A stretch of 64,000 bases of DNA from Plantago ovata (GCA_028274465.1 CM051456.1:102337348-102401347), one strand, 5' to 3'; shown: positions 21,805-32,329, numbered from the stretch's first letter. A program made the numbers and translations. The notes: a model not told the origin generated them from the sequence alone.

Positions 21805-23326
21805 ATGGCACCAAAGAGACAGTCATCTAAGACTTCCAAGTCATCTAAGGTTGACAGTGCTGGAAAAAGCACTGCTCCGGTGATAACTCCGGTGACTAAC
21901 ACAACGAAAGTTGTGTTGAAAAACGATAGGATAACAGAAAAACCCATGCCGCCTGCATATCTAGACACTGCAAAGTGTGAGATGATGATGCAATGGGGTG
22001 GCTTTGCCAAAGAGAAGTATATCTGATACTTCTATGAACAAGAACTAGATGGTGACAATGAGGAGGCACTTGACCTGATTAAACAGCAAGGCCTCACTCA
22101 CTTTATAACAGCTCGCCCTAAGAAAATGAGTATGTTAGATACTATGGAGTTCTACAATAATGCAGAAATCCAGACCCTAACTGATGGTCAAGGAGTCACT
22201 TAAAAAGTGATCTTCTCCACAGTTCAGAATGTGCAAATCGTCCTGAAATGGACTGATTTAGCAGAAATCTTTCAGATTCCGACCACTGGAACTGAAGATG
22301 ACATCACTACCACTGACGAAGAGATAGAAGCCTTCTACAGTGATGTCAGAAATGAGAAAATGAAGAAAGAAGAGATTGCTCTCGTGACTTGGACAAAGCA
22401 CGTTAAGAGGAAGCATCTCTGCCATTCACTTGGTCTAGTAGCTCTGCTACTAATCAAAGTCTTAGACTCCCAAGTCGTAGGAATAGACCAAGTAGGCTTG
22501 AGAAGGTGGCCGCTGCTGATGCATATATATGAGAACAAAACTGAGCTCAACTGGGCAAAGTACATTTTCAACAGACTTGTTGATTGTGTTACTAAATTCA
22601 AGGTTAAGGTTGAAGACAACAAGGTCTCACCTACCTTCCCAGTCATGTATGGACTAAAAATATGCTATATTCTTGAACACTTCAAGATTCAGCTGAGAAA
22701 CCCATTGCCGATTAAGAAATCTGTATGCAATGTGGGAAGAGCCTTCTACAAGCAAAATGCACCTAAACTTGCTGGCAAGAAACTTGAAAAATCTAAGAAG
22801 ACAACAGCTGCAAATGTTGTCAGCACAAGTCATCAAGAAAGGTATACAACAGCTGCAGATGTTGTCACTACTACTCAGCAAGAGAATGTTCCAACAGTTG
22901 AAAAAGTTGTTGATGAAACTGCTGTAGATGGTGATCATGATGAAACTGTTGTAGATGGTGATCATGATAAGTGTACAACAACCGTTGCTGAAAATGCAAC
23001 TACTAACATTGCTGTTGAAAAGCAACTGGGAAAATCCAAGAAGAAAAAGAGGAAAGCTGATGATGACACTCAGACTGCAGCGTCATCAGCTAACCCCGTC
23101 CCCAAAAGAAAAAGGACAAGTAACCCAAGAAAGAAAACACTGGCTCGCAAGTCAGTACCAGTTGTCCATGATCTTTCGGATGATTCTCACGTAGTTGCTG
23201 AAACACAAGTTCTAGTAGATGTTGATGAGGTGGTTACTGAAACCTATGTCAGCAATGTTGAAGTGTTTGCGGAAGGTGTGGATTCTGGTGCAGAGGCTTC
23301 AGCAACCAGAGGCTTCAGCAAGTTCC
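21805..23326 (+). pseudogene. Copia B third ORF (N-terminal part, truncated)
   Basis: Starts MAPKRQSSKTSKSSKVDSAG. Stops at 22024 (TGA, Arg codon in copia A) and 22201 (TAA). From 22207 the frame is open to the truncation. The globular N-terminal part (about 300 residues) has DTAKCEMMMQWGGFAKEKY and IVLKWTDLAEIFQIP; this recalls the plant-transposon-protein domain of the gypsy third ORF only in general layout. Then comes a low-complexity region with repeated Val-Ala-Glu-Thr and Val-Asp-Glu units and a basic KKKKRK stretch. Homology to copia A stops near 23274. Function unknown. Confidence 0.75.
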
Positions 23327-23330
23327 ACAT
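23274..23330. other. Deletion junction between copia B and gypsy C
   Basis: Left side is copia B third ORF. Right side is the inside of gypsy C in reverse, matching the reverse complement of D at about 14285. The joint holds a 15-bp tandem repeat (AGAGGCTTCAGCAA, twice) that matches neither parent well, like filler DNA from end joining. Missing here: B's 3' half including its LTR, A's pol from protease to integrase, and C's 3' LTR. Confidence 0.7.
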
Positions 23331-23902
23331 TTACATATGCACTATGTTAAACAAGATAGTCTCTCGTAACATTCTCTACCTGGACCTAGTCAGTTACGAC
23401 GTAATGAAACATGTTAAAATACGAATGGTTGTCCCGTGCCTATGAAACTGAGGACTTACTTCTGTTCACCAAGTTAAGACTTTTCCTCAAAGAGGTCGAA
23501 CCAATACTGGCTCTCATCAAACGAAGGAGGGTTCCCTAAAAGTTCACACTCCCCTATTCTACCCATCTCTCAAGCAAAGTCATAAACTAATCACCACTTC
23601 CTGAATGGCAGGACGAGGGTGGTCTAGAACAGATGACACTCAAACAATCAAAAGACAAAAAATTACAACTCGATTACGAACATTACAAGATTGAAAAACG
23701 AGACAAACACTTTGCTAAACTGCTTTTTGGCTTTCTTTGGACCCTTTTTTGCTTTTTTTTTTTGGGGTCTCTTTTTTTCTTTTCCAGATCTTTTCTTTTT
23801 CCTGGAATTTTTTCTCTTTTTTTTCGATTTTTTTTTATATATATATAGCCAGCAGTAGCACAACGAAAAATAAATTACAATGACTCACAAACGACCTCCC
23901 CA

Positions 23903-24033
23903 AACCTATTCGAAAGAATAGGTTGGAGCACAAACTTTACGAAAAAGGAAAACAAACTCACAACACTCAAAATCGAAAAACAAGTCTAGTGATAGCGTAA
24001 CCCCCTCCCCAAACCTATTCGAAAGAATAGGTT
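23903..24033 (-). repeat. Paired AACCTATTC hairpins, gypsy C
   Basis: Two perfect 9-bp stems with a GAAA loop on the plus strand (UUUC in the sense RNA) at 23903-23924 and 24012-24033, homologous to those in D and E. Confidence 0.8.
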
Positions 24034-24655
24034 GCAAACAAAGGATCACACAATCTCACACTACCTCCTTCCTAGGCATTTAGCAATCTCAAAGCAAGGT
24101 GAAGACTTGTTGCCTCTTAGGTACATAATTACACGGGAAAACAACCACAAGACTCTAACATGCATCATCCTATTATAAAGGCCTTCGAACCGCAGTAGAT
24201 AAAACACCACTAAGTGATGTCGAGACTATCAAGCTTAACTAAGTGCTAACATAAATGTGACAAGCCAAGCGAGAAAAACCTCAAACAAATTCATAGAGAT
24301 GAAACATATGGTTAAAGGTCATAACTAGTTAATCTACCTAATAAAAAAGTTCAAAAAATTTGGCAATAAACTCCACACAAAAAATGCAAAACTATACTAG
24401 GATGAATGTAGTATATGCCACTAAATACTAAGAAAGCGGTAAACGTGCAAATGCTAATGCAAACAAAACAAAAGATACCATACTCAACATCATAAAGCCA
24501 AACAATACTTAACATCATAGTTCACATCCATCCCCCTCATGAAACTCAAGCTAGTCCCTAGCAAAAGAGAATGAGTAAATAAAAAGTGATACTAGATGTT
24601 ACCGAATGGTTTGGCCTCGGTCGGCTGAGTGTACAAGAATGGACTTGTGAAAAGA
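24034..24655 (-). other. Gypsy C 3' non-coding region
   Basis: Matches D 12932-13550 in reverse. No coding signal seen. Confidence 0.7.
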
Positions 24656-26002
24656 CTAATTATTGGGATCGTAATCCCCATAATAGTCCCTCCACTTGTC
24701 AGACAGGAGATCATTGGACTTCTGTAGAGCCTCCTGTTGCTGACGAATGAGCTGTTGCTGCTCCCACATTATCTCTCTCTCATTTCGGCGATGCTCCTCA
24801 GCTATTTCCCAATCGCGGTTGCGTTGGGCAATGTGTCTATCAAGATTATCTTGCAACCCTTGGACAGAAGTGGTCAAGGTTGCAACACTAGCATCAACTC
24901 TACCGAAATGGTCATCGAGGTAAGCCCGAAAATCAGAGAAGTCAATACCTCTAGACCCATGTGGTGCTCGAGGTGGTGCATGTGGCGCTCTACGGACAGA
25001 AGGAATATCAGGAATAGGAACTCGGCCAGCTCCATCACCAGTTTCCATAGCATCCTCATCCTCCTCATCATCAGAATCACTCTGTTGGAGGGAAGCTTCA
25101 ACATCAGCAGCAGCCGTGGGGTTCTTCATACGATACCTATTCAGTTGCACATCAATAGTTGAAGGGGAAAGAGCAGCGACCTCAGAATCCCCCTCAACAA
25201 TGTCCTCAACCCCGTGATATTTGCAATATGTCGTGATGAAACTCGAAAAAATGAAGGGCTTCTTCTTCTTCTCCCAATGACGCTTGTATTCTTCATACAT
25301 GATCTGACCGATGTCTATACGATGCTTGCCCAACAAGCAGTAAAGGAGCTCAGCATAATTCGGCTGAATCCATGTGTCATTCATCCTAGGGATCAGGTTG
25401 AAAATACAAAATTTCATAACCACCTTAGCCTCAAGACTAAGGTCACTCTGATGGATCCGTCTAGGTTGTGCCCCGGTTTCTAAAAACACATATTCCCTGT
25501 TGCAAATCACATCTGTGATGTCATTTCCAATCCCCCTAGTAGCCCTCGAATACACATAGGAATGGTTACTTCCGGTGAACTCCCGTTCTCCCAAATGAAT
25601 AAACTCAGAAATTGAGGCCGGAGTCCATGGCACGATTACGCCTCTAACAAGTACCCCCTCCTTCTCTTCAAGATCCATGTAGACAACATAGAACTCATGG
25701 AGGAGGCTCGTATCATACCCCTTAAATCGGTTGGAAGTAAACCAACCCCAATTCCTCTTCCTAGCCAAACGGGAGACCACCTTGTAATCCGGTCGGTTAG
25801 CATGGCCATCCGAAATTTCGATCCTTCTATCCGGAATGGTCGATCTTTCACCTCGAGCAAGCTCTGCTTGGAGCCTCAAACGGACGTCAATCGCAGCAAG
25901 TGACAACTCAAATAACTCATGGGAAGGTTGGAAGCTTGAAGCTGCCCCCTTGCCCTTCTTGCTCTTGGACGAGCCAGCTTTCTTCTTGTCACGTGGTGGC
26001 AT
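24656..26002 (-). CDS. Gypsy C third ORF, putative plant transposon protein (full length)
   Basis: Intact ORF of 448 codons; ATG at 26002 chosen because it follows the leader intron's acceptor by five bases and gives MPPRDKKKAGSSKSKKGKG. A basic N-terminus (1-25) is followed by a globular domain (about 45-300) with VRGVIVPWTPASISEFIHL, DIGQIMYEEYKRHWEKKKK and TYCKYHGVEDI. This fits the Pfam 'putative plant transposon protein' domain (Transposase_32). Then an acidic Asp/Glu stretch, a proline-rich spacer, and a C-terminal coiled coil with Gln/Arg-rich helices (about 355-435). The role is unknown; despite the domain's name nothing shows catalytic transposase activity. The best-preserved copy of this ORF in the window. 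Confidence 0.82.
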   Translation of the reverse strand: MPPRDKKKAGSSKSKKGKGAASSFQPSHELFELSLAAIDVRLRLQAELARGERSTIPDRRIEISDGHANRPDYKVVSRLARKRNWGWFTSNRFKGYDTSLLHEFYVVYMDLEEKEGVLVRGVIVPWTPASISEFIHLGEREFTGSNHSYVYSRATRGIGNDITDVICNREYVFLETGAQPRRIHQSDLSLEAKVVMKFCIFNLIPRMNDTWIQPNYAELLYCLLGKHRIDIGQIMYEEYKRHWEKKKKPFIFSSFITTYCKYHGVEDIVEGDSEVAALSPSTIDVQLNRYRMKNPTAAADVEASLQQSDSDDEEDEDAMETGDGAGRVPIPDIPSVRRAPHAPPRAPHGSRGIDFSDFRAYLDDHFGRVDASVATLTTSVQGLQDNLDRHIAQRNRDWEIAEEHRRNEREIMWEQQQLIRQQQEALQKSNDLLSDKWRDYYGDYDPNN

Positions 26003-26007
26003 GGTAC

Positions 26008-26558
26008 CTACAAGCAGCAATTAGTATCTTGTATGATATAAAACAGATTCATGCATATGCAAATGCAAGAGTGAAACACACGAGTGATAACATCATCAAT
26101 CGTACTCCTCAAAACCTCCATGTCTAATCTAGCCACTTCTAGAACTAAAATGCAACACACCAACATATCTTAGACATGTAACATATCACATTAAGCTATT
26201 GCTAGACAACAAATAGCCTTAAATCATAAGGCTCAAATCATACCATAGTAGCAAAAAATCTAGTATAAAAATCCTCAAACTCATCAATCATGCGTTCTAC
26301 CATCATGTCCATCATTATCATATCAATAAGCACACCCATAGACATGGAATGAAAGTAAAAGAAACAATGCACCTTAAGACATAGACATCTAGTAGGCAAA
26401 ATTCTCAAACCAACAATCCAAGCATAATTGAACATGCAATTGATAGTGAATAACGTTTCTAATCACACAAACAATCAACTCATACATCATATAAGCTCAA
26501 TTGAAGCATAAATCAAAAAAACCCCAAATTTAAAAAATTAGGGTTCATGTGAAGTTAG
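26008..26558 (-). other. Gypsy C leader intron with broken donor
   Basis: Homologous to the 538-bp intron of D. The acceptor (GCTTGTAG, minus strand) is intact, but the donor reads CTGAG|CTAACTTC instead of GTATCT. Splicing at this site is therefore unlikely in this copy. Confidence 0.5.
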
Positions 26559-26784
26559 CTCAGATCCGAAGAATGAATGAACTAGGATGAAATTTGTTCG
26601 GATGGAAAGAAAGAGCACGTAATGGGCTTCGATTGAAGCTAAAGAACACAAAATTTGATCGAAATTGAAGATTTTAAGAAAGATTGAAGATTTTTTTGAG
26701 TTTTTGGGTGTTTTGGAGTAAGAGAGGTGAAGAAGATGAGATAATGAGGATTTGGGGAAGAAATCTCGCCCAAATACCTTCAGA

Positions 26785-26957
26785 GAATGGGGGGCGATTT
26801 GCCCCGTGTGTGGGGCGATTCACCCACCATCGCCAGAGAGCGTGAAGCTCTCTGGCGGTGTGGGGCGAATCTTCCCCCACTGCCAGAGAGCCTGAAGCTC
26901 TCTGGCGACGTGGGGCGATGGGGGGCGAATCGCCCCCCACCTCCAGAGGTGGGGAGA
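26785..26957 (-). promoter_or_regulatory. Gypsy C internal GC palindromes
   Basis: A series of GGGGCGA/TCGCCCC palindromes alternating with CAGAGAGC...GCTCTCTGGC inverted repeats, homologous to D 11115-11279. No TATA-like word follows here. A candidate regulatory block for the third ORF. Confidence 0.45.
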
Positions 26958-27212
26958 TGAAATTTTTCGAAAAAAGTTCAGTTTTTATCCCCGAAAACCA
27001 TTCTCCTCATAAAAACACTCGAAAAAATTCACATAAACATAAACATAATCACAAAACATCACATAAATGAACAAATTCACATAAAGAAAGGCAAATTGTT
27101 CTATGTATGAATCCATGCAATGCAATAAAGCGATAAAAAAGCGATAAAAACTCCGGGTTGCCTCCGGGATAGCGCAATTGTTTATAGTCTTTGACTCGAC
27201 TTCTTCTTGCTC

Positions 27213-28079
27213 TTAGTTCTTCGTTTTGAGGGTACTAGACTTCCCATTCATGGATCTTTTCCTCATGCCACGAACCTTTGAATTAGAATGAACATAGACA
27301 GTAAGACCAAAGTAGTTAATTGTGTGAGAAGCATTGAAGTGAATATTTGGATCAGATATGGCTCGCAACACATGTTGCTTGCCATCCACCTCAATGGTGC
27401 AAGTTCTTCGGTAGATGTCTATCACGAAGCGTAGCTTAGTCAAGAACGTTCGCCCCCAGAGAACAACATCCCCCATCCCAGGTGTAGACGCCGACATAAC
27501 TACAAAGTTGGTGTACACAAAAGCTTCACCAATCTTAACCAATACGTTCTTCACAACGCCTTCGGGTCTCACAAAGGATCCATCCGCCAATTGCACAATA
27601 GCCTTATGCTCAGATAGTTTTCCAAGGCCACTCTTCTCAAACACATTCATTGGGAGCACATTAGAGTAGGATCCCGTATCTAGTGTAGCACGAATATCTT
27701 CAAGTTCACCAATTCCTACCTTAACATCGAAACTCTCGGGAATTGGCTCGGGATCCTCTTGTTCCTCTTCACTCTCATCAAACCCAAGGTCCTTCTCTTC
27801 TTCCTTGGCTAGTGGAGGTTCTCCATCCTGGCAACACCCACAATTAGCACCTTTCTTGATAGTGATATCAACAGGAAGATCACCTACTAAAGTAATACAC
27901 ATCGACTTCTCAGTGGTGCTAGGTAATTTCCCATGCTCCCTACTCGCTCCATGGTCAATCAACTTTTGCATCTTTTGATGGGCAAACCTAGTGCTCTCTT
28001 CCAAACGAACCAGCCTCGCCCTAGTCTTCTCAGAATCTTTTTCATAACGCTTAAGAAAACTTTGGGTGTGATCAACCAT
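27213..28079 (-). CDS. Gypsy C aspartic protease ORF
   Basis: Intact ORF of 288 codons from ATG 28079. The further-upstream ATG used in gypsy E is separated from it here by an in-frame TAG. Residues 1-60 are charged and helical, then comes a CxxC-containing segment and an acidic stretch. The retropepsin domain has catalytic Asp-Thr-Gly-Ser in RATLDTGSYSNVLPMNVF (about residues 128-147) and VVLWGRTFLTK in the second half. The C-terminus is basic (RGMRKRSMNGKSSTLKTKN). Usually this protease leads into RT in Ty3/gypsy; here the ORF ends and no RT follows. Confidence 0.85.
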   Translation of the reverse strand: MVDHTQSFLKRYEKDSEKTRARLVRLEESTRFAHQKMQKLIDHGASREHGKLPSTTEKSMCITLVGDLPVDITIKKGANCGCCQDGEPPLAKEEEKDLGFDESEEEQEDPEPIPESFDVKVGIGELEDIRATLDTGSYSNVLPMNVFEKSGLGKLSEHKAIVQLADGSFVRPEGVVKNVLVKIGEAFVYTNFVVMSASTPGMGDVVLWGRTFLTKLRFVIDIYRRTCTIEVDGKQHVLRAISDPNIHFNASHTINYFGLTVYVHSNSKVRGMRKRSMNGKSSTLKTKN

Positions 28080-28594
28080 TTTCTACAAGTTTTCCATGAG
28101 TAGAGCCGTCTTCGACTTCAATTGCTCCTTGGGAGTGGGATTTTCGCAGTGATCATTACCATAGCTAAGCTTACTACAGTCTTGGTTAGGGCCATAAGTT
28201 TGGCTAGCCGGTGCATATCCTTGATTGTTTCGGAACCCTCTTCTCCAAAATCCACCTCGAGGATTCCTACCATCTTGTCCATAGCTAGCTTCTTGAATAC
28301 CAAATTCCGCAGCAAAAGCTTCCTCTTCGCTTCCTTGAACCCAATTGCCATCATCATATGCAAGCTCCGATCTACACATATGAGCTCCATGCCCATAGTT
28401 CTTGCATATTCGGCAAACTTCATTCGACACAGATGTTCCAATGGAGCTCTTGAGGACTTGTTTCAACTCATTGGTAAAGCACTCGAATCGATCACCATTC
28501 CCCACATACATAGGGGCCTCTTGAGTACGTGGAGCTTTAGGTTCACGTCTCTTAACCATTGCTCTTGGTCCTTGAAATGTGAACCCTTAGCAAG

Positions 28595-29298
28595 TGTAAC
28601 GCTCCAGATTTCAGAAGCTTAAAAGGGTTGAGAACGCTACTCATACCATCAAGGTGCACCTTTCTTTTCGGAAATCCACCTAGAAGAACTTCAGAGTTAA
28701 GCGTGCTTGCTCTAGAGCAATTCTAGGATGGGTGACCCACTGGGAAGTTCCCGGTGCGCGCACGAGTGAGGACAAAGTGCGCGGATTAGAACCCGTGTTG
28801 GTCTGTGGGGCCAGCATATCACCCCGTAGAGCGCCCATGAGTAACCACGCCGGCCGGATTGGTCGGGTCGTTACAAATGGTATCAGAGTCTAGATCAACC
28901 CAAAGCCCGCATCGGGTGGACGGTTGGTAAAGGTTATTGTCAGTTTGTCACGTCAGTTTGTCACCCCCACCACTTAAGGCGCTCGACGAGGACGTCGAGG
29001 CTTTAAGGGGGGTAGATTGTAACGCTCCAGATTTCAGAAGTTTAAAAGGGTTGAGAACGCTACTCATACCATCAAGGTGCACCTTTCTTTTCGGGAATCC
29101 ACCTAGAAGAACTTCAGAGTTAAGCGTGCTTGCTCTGGAGCAATTCTAGGATGGGTGACCCACTGGGAAGTTCCCGGTGCGCGCACGAGTGAGGACAAAG
29201 TGCGCGGATTAGAACCCGTGTTGGTCTGTGGGGCCAGCATATCACCCCGGAGAGCGCCCATGAGTAACCACGCCGGCCGGATTGGTCGGGTCGTTACA
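28595..29298 (+). mobile_element. Cassandra-type TRIM element
   Basis: Terminal-repeat retrotransposon in miniature, 704 bp: LTR 28595-28875, PBS TGGTATCAGAG at 28878-28888, a 142-bp non-coding interior, PPT AAGGGGGG near 29005-29012, LTR 29018-29298. LTRs are 281 bp, run TGTAAC to TTACA and are almost identical. Duplication GCAAG at 28590-28594 and 29299-29303. Both LTRs contain a 5S rRNA-like block, the hallmark of Cassandra (Kalendar and colleagues described such elements). No coding capacity. Confidence 0.95.
28642..28755 (+). other. 5S rRNA-like block in TRIM LTR 1 (Pol III promoter relic)
   Basis: Reads CATACCA, GTGCACC, AGTTAAGCGTGC at 28695-28706 (A-box region), AGGATGGGTGACC at 28725-28737 (C-box region), then CTGGGAAGT. 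The order and wording match plant 5S rRNA but with gaps and substitutions, so it is not a real 5S gene. The second LTR holds the same block at about 29065-29178. Confidence 0.88.
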
Positions 29299-30200
29299 GC
29301 AAGTCTTTCGAAAACCTCCCAAACGGCTTCCGCGGTTTCCTCCCAAATATTTCCACGGCATTGGAAATCCACCACTTGCTGATTCTCAAAGGTTAGTCCA
29401 TTGTAGAAGTGTTGGATAAGATACGAAAGCTCAAAACCATGGTGAGGGCACTTGTTCATGAGGTCTTGGAACCTCTCAAACGCGGTGTAGATGGTCTCAT
29501 CATAGTCTTGTTCGAATCCACAGTGATTTGCGCCTTAAGTGCGGTAGTCAATGTGTGAGGAAAGTATTTCTCCATGAATGCTGAAAAAAACCTTTTCCCA
29601 AGTGTCAAGCGAACCCGCCGGTAGGGAACTCGACCATGCCTTTGCCTTGTCGCCAAGCCCCATAGCAAAAACCTTCAATCTCAACTCATCCGTTGTTATT
29701 TCAGCTCCGGGTCGTGGAAGTTGGTTGACGAAGTCATCGATATCATGCAAGTACCCCATCACGTCTTCCCTAGCCAAGCCATAGAACCTCGGAAGTTGCT
29801 GGAACATGTGGTTTTTTATTTCCAGATCTCGAGTTGCAGACGAAAGAACAATCGCCGATCCCCTCATATGATCCTTGGTGGGTTGAACCCATGATTTCAG
29901 TGGTCTAGCTTCTGCCATTACGACGATTTCTTCAAAAAGACTGTGTAGAGATTCAGAGAAATCGGTATCCTCTATTTCCTCTAGTTCACGTCGTCGAAGT
30001 AGTCGCCTTCTTTGGTGGTAGACTCTGTCAATTTCAGCGATTGGTTCAGCAAGCGGTGTTCCTCTAGATCGTGTACTTCGCATACACTATCTGTAACAAG
30101 CAAAGAAAAGAGTATCAAGAGAGATCAAATTAACTAAACTACTAAAACTAGGAATTGAATGTTGAAAATATAAATAAGCTAAACAGAAAAAAGGAGTATA

Positions 30201-30220
30201 GTCCCCGGCAACGGCGCCAA
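30201..30220 (-). other. Gypsy C primer-binding site (tRNA-Asp)
   Basis: Minus strand TTGGCGCCGTTGCCGGGGA, a perfect tRNA-Asp-type PBS two bases from the LTR. Confidence 0.9.
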
Positions 30221-30375
30221 TTTGATGAAGCGAGATTGTTAGACTCAATTAATCAAATAAATTTGTTTTTAGCCAAAGGCAATTCACAACTACAACGAAA
30301 ACCAAGGTACGTAGTGTAAGTAAAATAACCTCGAGTGTCGATCTCTAAGGACTATAACTAGCTTTATATAATTTA

Positions 30376-31261
30376 GGGAAAATTACATCTACCTCCCTCA
30401 CAGGAGCCTCTAATCACAAAAGTTCCCTCGCTAGTCTAACAATTACATGTAGCCCCTTTTTCAGTCGAGCCCGTTGACCAGCTTATTCCGCCCTTGTTTA
30501 TTTTTGCAAACCAAACGCGGTCTTAATCCATCCTTTTTTTTATTTTCTTTATTTCTTCTCCAAACCTCCGGTACCGGAATCCGATCTCCGGTACCGGAGT
30601 GCAGCTCCGGTCGAAGCTTGTAGCAAGCTCCGATCGGAGCAGCAGCAAGCTCCGATCTGGAGCTTGCTGCTGGCTCCAAATCGGAGCTTGTAGCAAGCTC
30701 CAGATCGGAGCTTGCTGGCTCCGATCGGAGCAGCAGCAAGCTCCGATCTGGAGCTTGCTGCTGGCTCCAAATCGGAGTTGCTACCTCCGATTTGGAGCTT
30801 GCAGCAAGCTCCTCCGATCAGAGCAGCAGCAAGCTCCGATCTGGAGCTTGCAGTAAGCTCCGGCCGGAGCTGCTGCTCCAGATCGGAGACAGCTCTGTCT
30901 CCGATTTGGAGCAGCAAGCTCCGATCTGGAGCTTGCTGTAAGCTCCGGCCGGAGCTGCTGCTCCAGATCGGAGACAGAGCGTCTCCGATCTGGAGGCCGG
31001 ATTCCGGTACCGGAGTCCGGTACCTTTGAAGAAAAAGAAGATGAAAAAAAAAATATTAAAAAAAATTAAAATTTGGGAAGGAAGCCTGTTTGGCAGTTGA
31101 GAAAATCTGATTTTGGAAGCCGGCTTAATTCGGGGAAAGTCAAGAGCGTGGGGCTCGATGTAATTGATTTGATCTAAGGAGGGAACATATGTAATTGTTC
31201 ATCTAACAAGGGAAGATATGTAATAAGCTAATCTAACGAGGGAGGTAGACGTAATTCGCCC
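30376..31261. mobile_element. Non-autonomous MULE with palindrome array
   Basis: 886 bp, flanked by the 9-bp duplication TATAATTTA (30367-30375 and 31262-31270), diagnostic of Mutator-like elements. Terminal inverted repeats GGGAAAATTACATCTACC versus GGGCGAATTACGTCTACC, each followed by CTCCCTC. Terminal motifs are iterated: three TCTAAC-RAGGG-TAATT units lie at each end. The centre is a GC-rich inverted-repeat array (30560-31022). No transposase is encoded. Confidence 0.92.
30560..31022. repeat. CTCCGATCTGGAG palindrome array in the MULE
   Basis: Dozens of overlapping inverted repeats built from CTCCGATCTGGAGCTTGC, GCTCCGGCCGGAGC and CTCCGGTACCGGAG, in both orientations. Several six-frame ORFs here are only readings of the repeat. 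Confidence 0.9.
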
Positions 31262-32329
31262 TATAATTTAACTTAAACTATAAATTCAACAAATGACTTA
31301 GCACAGATTTTCTTATCAATAATAATGGAAGTTAGCGATAGTATGATCATTCAAAGCATCAGGTTAATAATCATGCATGAAGTACTTGAACGTTTGCATA
31401 GAAATCTAAGATCATGAATTGTCCAATGTGTTCCGTTCAATTCAACACTACGAAGATAGAGGGCTTAGATAGATCAAAGAAATAAAGCAATAAGTCAAGT
31501 CTGAATCGCGTTACAGCCAATCATGCATAATTAAGAACCCTAGCTAAGAAATCACATACTATCACCAACGATAGATTTAGCTACTCATAGATAAATTGCA
31601 ATCAACAAGAATCAAAGCAAGATTGAATGAAAACATGTCGAAAGAAATAAATAAAAGTAGAAAAATCGTGAGATACAATGTTACCGACGAAGGTTGTCTA
31701 TCTCCGAAGAATTGCTAACTGACAAGCAAGAATTGAGAAACAACAAGGTCCAATTGATATGCTTAATCCTCCAAATTGATAAGAAAAAGAGTCTCCTATG
31801 CTAAGAATTCCCAGAACAGGCTCTGGAGAATTTATCTCTCAAAATAATGTGAAAAGGTATGAAAAACGTAGAAACAGGCGAAACTATATATAGGAGTTCG
31901 GAAGACGTGGGGCGAACCGCCTAACGTGGGGCGAACCGCCCCAGACGCGGAGCGAACCGCCCCACATCCCGGGCGAACCGCCCGGAAGCTCCAGTGGCGG
32001 TGGACGCGTTTTCTTGACTTGATTTCCTTTTTGGACTCGAATTTTGCCTTCTAGTGACCTTTAAGCCTCGAAACTCGACCCCTAGACCTCAAATCTCATC
32101 TGGAACCTTCTAGATACACCACGAATGTCCTTGGAACACCAAAACTTCGCCCTCTTCATCAATATTGCCCATAAACATACGTTTTTTAGCTAAAACCTGA
32201 AAAATGCAAAGAAAAGGGAAACGTGACACTATTCTAATAAAATGCACTAAAATATAAGCTAAATTCACCTAGAGGATAGCTAAATTGGTGAAAAAGACTC
32301 GAATGAAAGTGTAAAATACACGTTCATCA

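Larger units (their letters stand above)
5051..23326 (+). mobile_element. Copia element B, inserted in copia A, 3' end deleted
   Basis: Second member of the same copia family. It has a 5' LTR (split by gypsy D), PBS, a gag fused directly to pol, the hairpin array and part of the third ORF. No 3' LTR follows. Homology to copia A's third ORF fades near 23274, and by 23327 the sequence is the inside of a reverse gypsy element. It lacks the 1180-bp segment that copia A has between gag and protease. Many stops and frameshifts make it inactive. Confidence 0.88.
28083..30083 (-). pseudogene. Gypsy C gag, interrupted by a Cassandra TRIM
   Basis: ATG at 30083 (MRSTRSRGTPLAEPIAEIDR). Removing the TRIM and one duplication leaves about 1292 bp, equal to D's gag. 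There is a frameshift near 29570-29600, and the frame is broken at the TRIM (28595-29298). The retrotransposon-gag domain and zinc knuckle (CRICKNYGHGAHMC) are recognisable. Ends at TAG 28083, just before the protease ORF. Confidence 0.87.
23327..32329 (-). mobile_element. Gypsy element C (same family as D), reverse, 3' end deleted
   Basis: On the minus strand: 5' LTR 32329-30223 (holding a MULE), PBS, gag (holding a Cassandra TRIM), protease, GC palindromes, leader intron, third ORF, paired hairpins, then the deletion at 23327. It inserted in copia A's integrase: copia A coding resumes at 32330 with TACCG, the expected 5-bp duplication whose partner is lost. Protease and third ORF are intact, so it is young apart from the insertions. 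Confidence 0.88.
30223..32329 (-). repeat. Gypsy C 5' LTR, with a MULE inside
   Basis: TGATGAA to TTCATCA. Without the MULE and one duplication it is about 1.2 kb, like the other LTRs. Carries several GGGGCGAACCGCCCC-type palindromes (31910-31985) beside the TATA box (CTATATATAG, about 31885). Confidence 0.92.

Noticed and set aside
24656..26002. Calling the gypsy third ORF a functional transposase
   Set aside because: Only the Pfam domain name suggests it; I see no catalytic triad or terminal repeats it could act on.
28642..28755. A genuine 5S rRNA gene
   Set aside because: The match is partial and lies inside both LTRs of a TRIM with PBS, PPT and target duplication; it is the Cassandra 5S-like block.
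30461..31029. Several ORFs rich in Ser/Leu/Arg/Ala in the MULE, on both strands
   Set aside because: They are readings of the palindrome array in multiple frames and show no protein signal.
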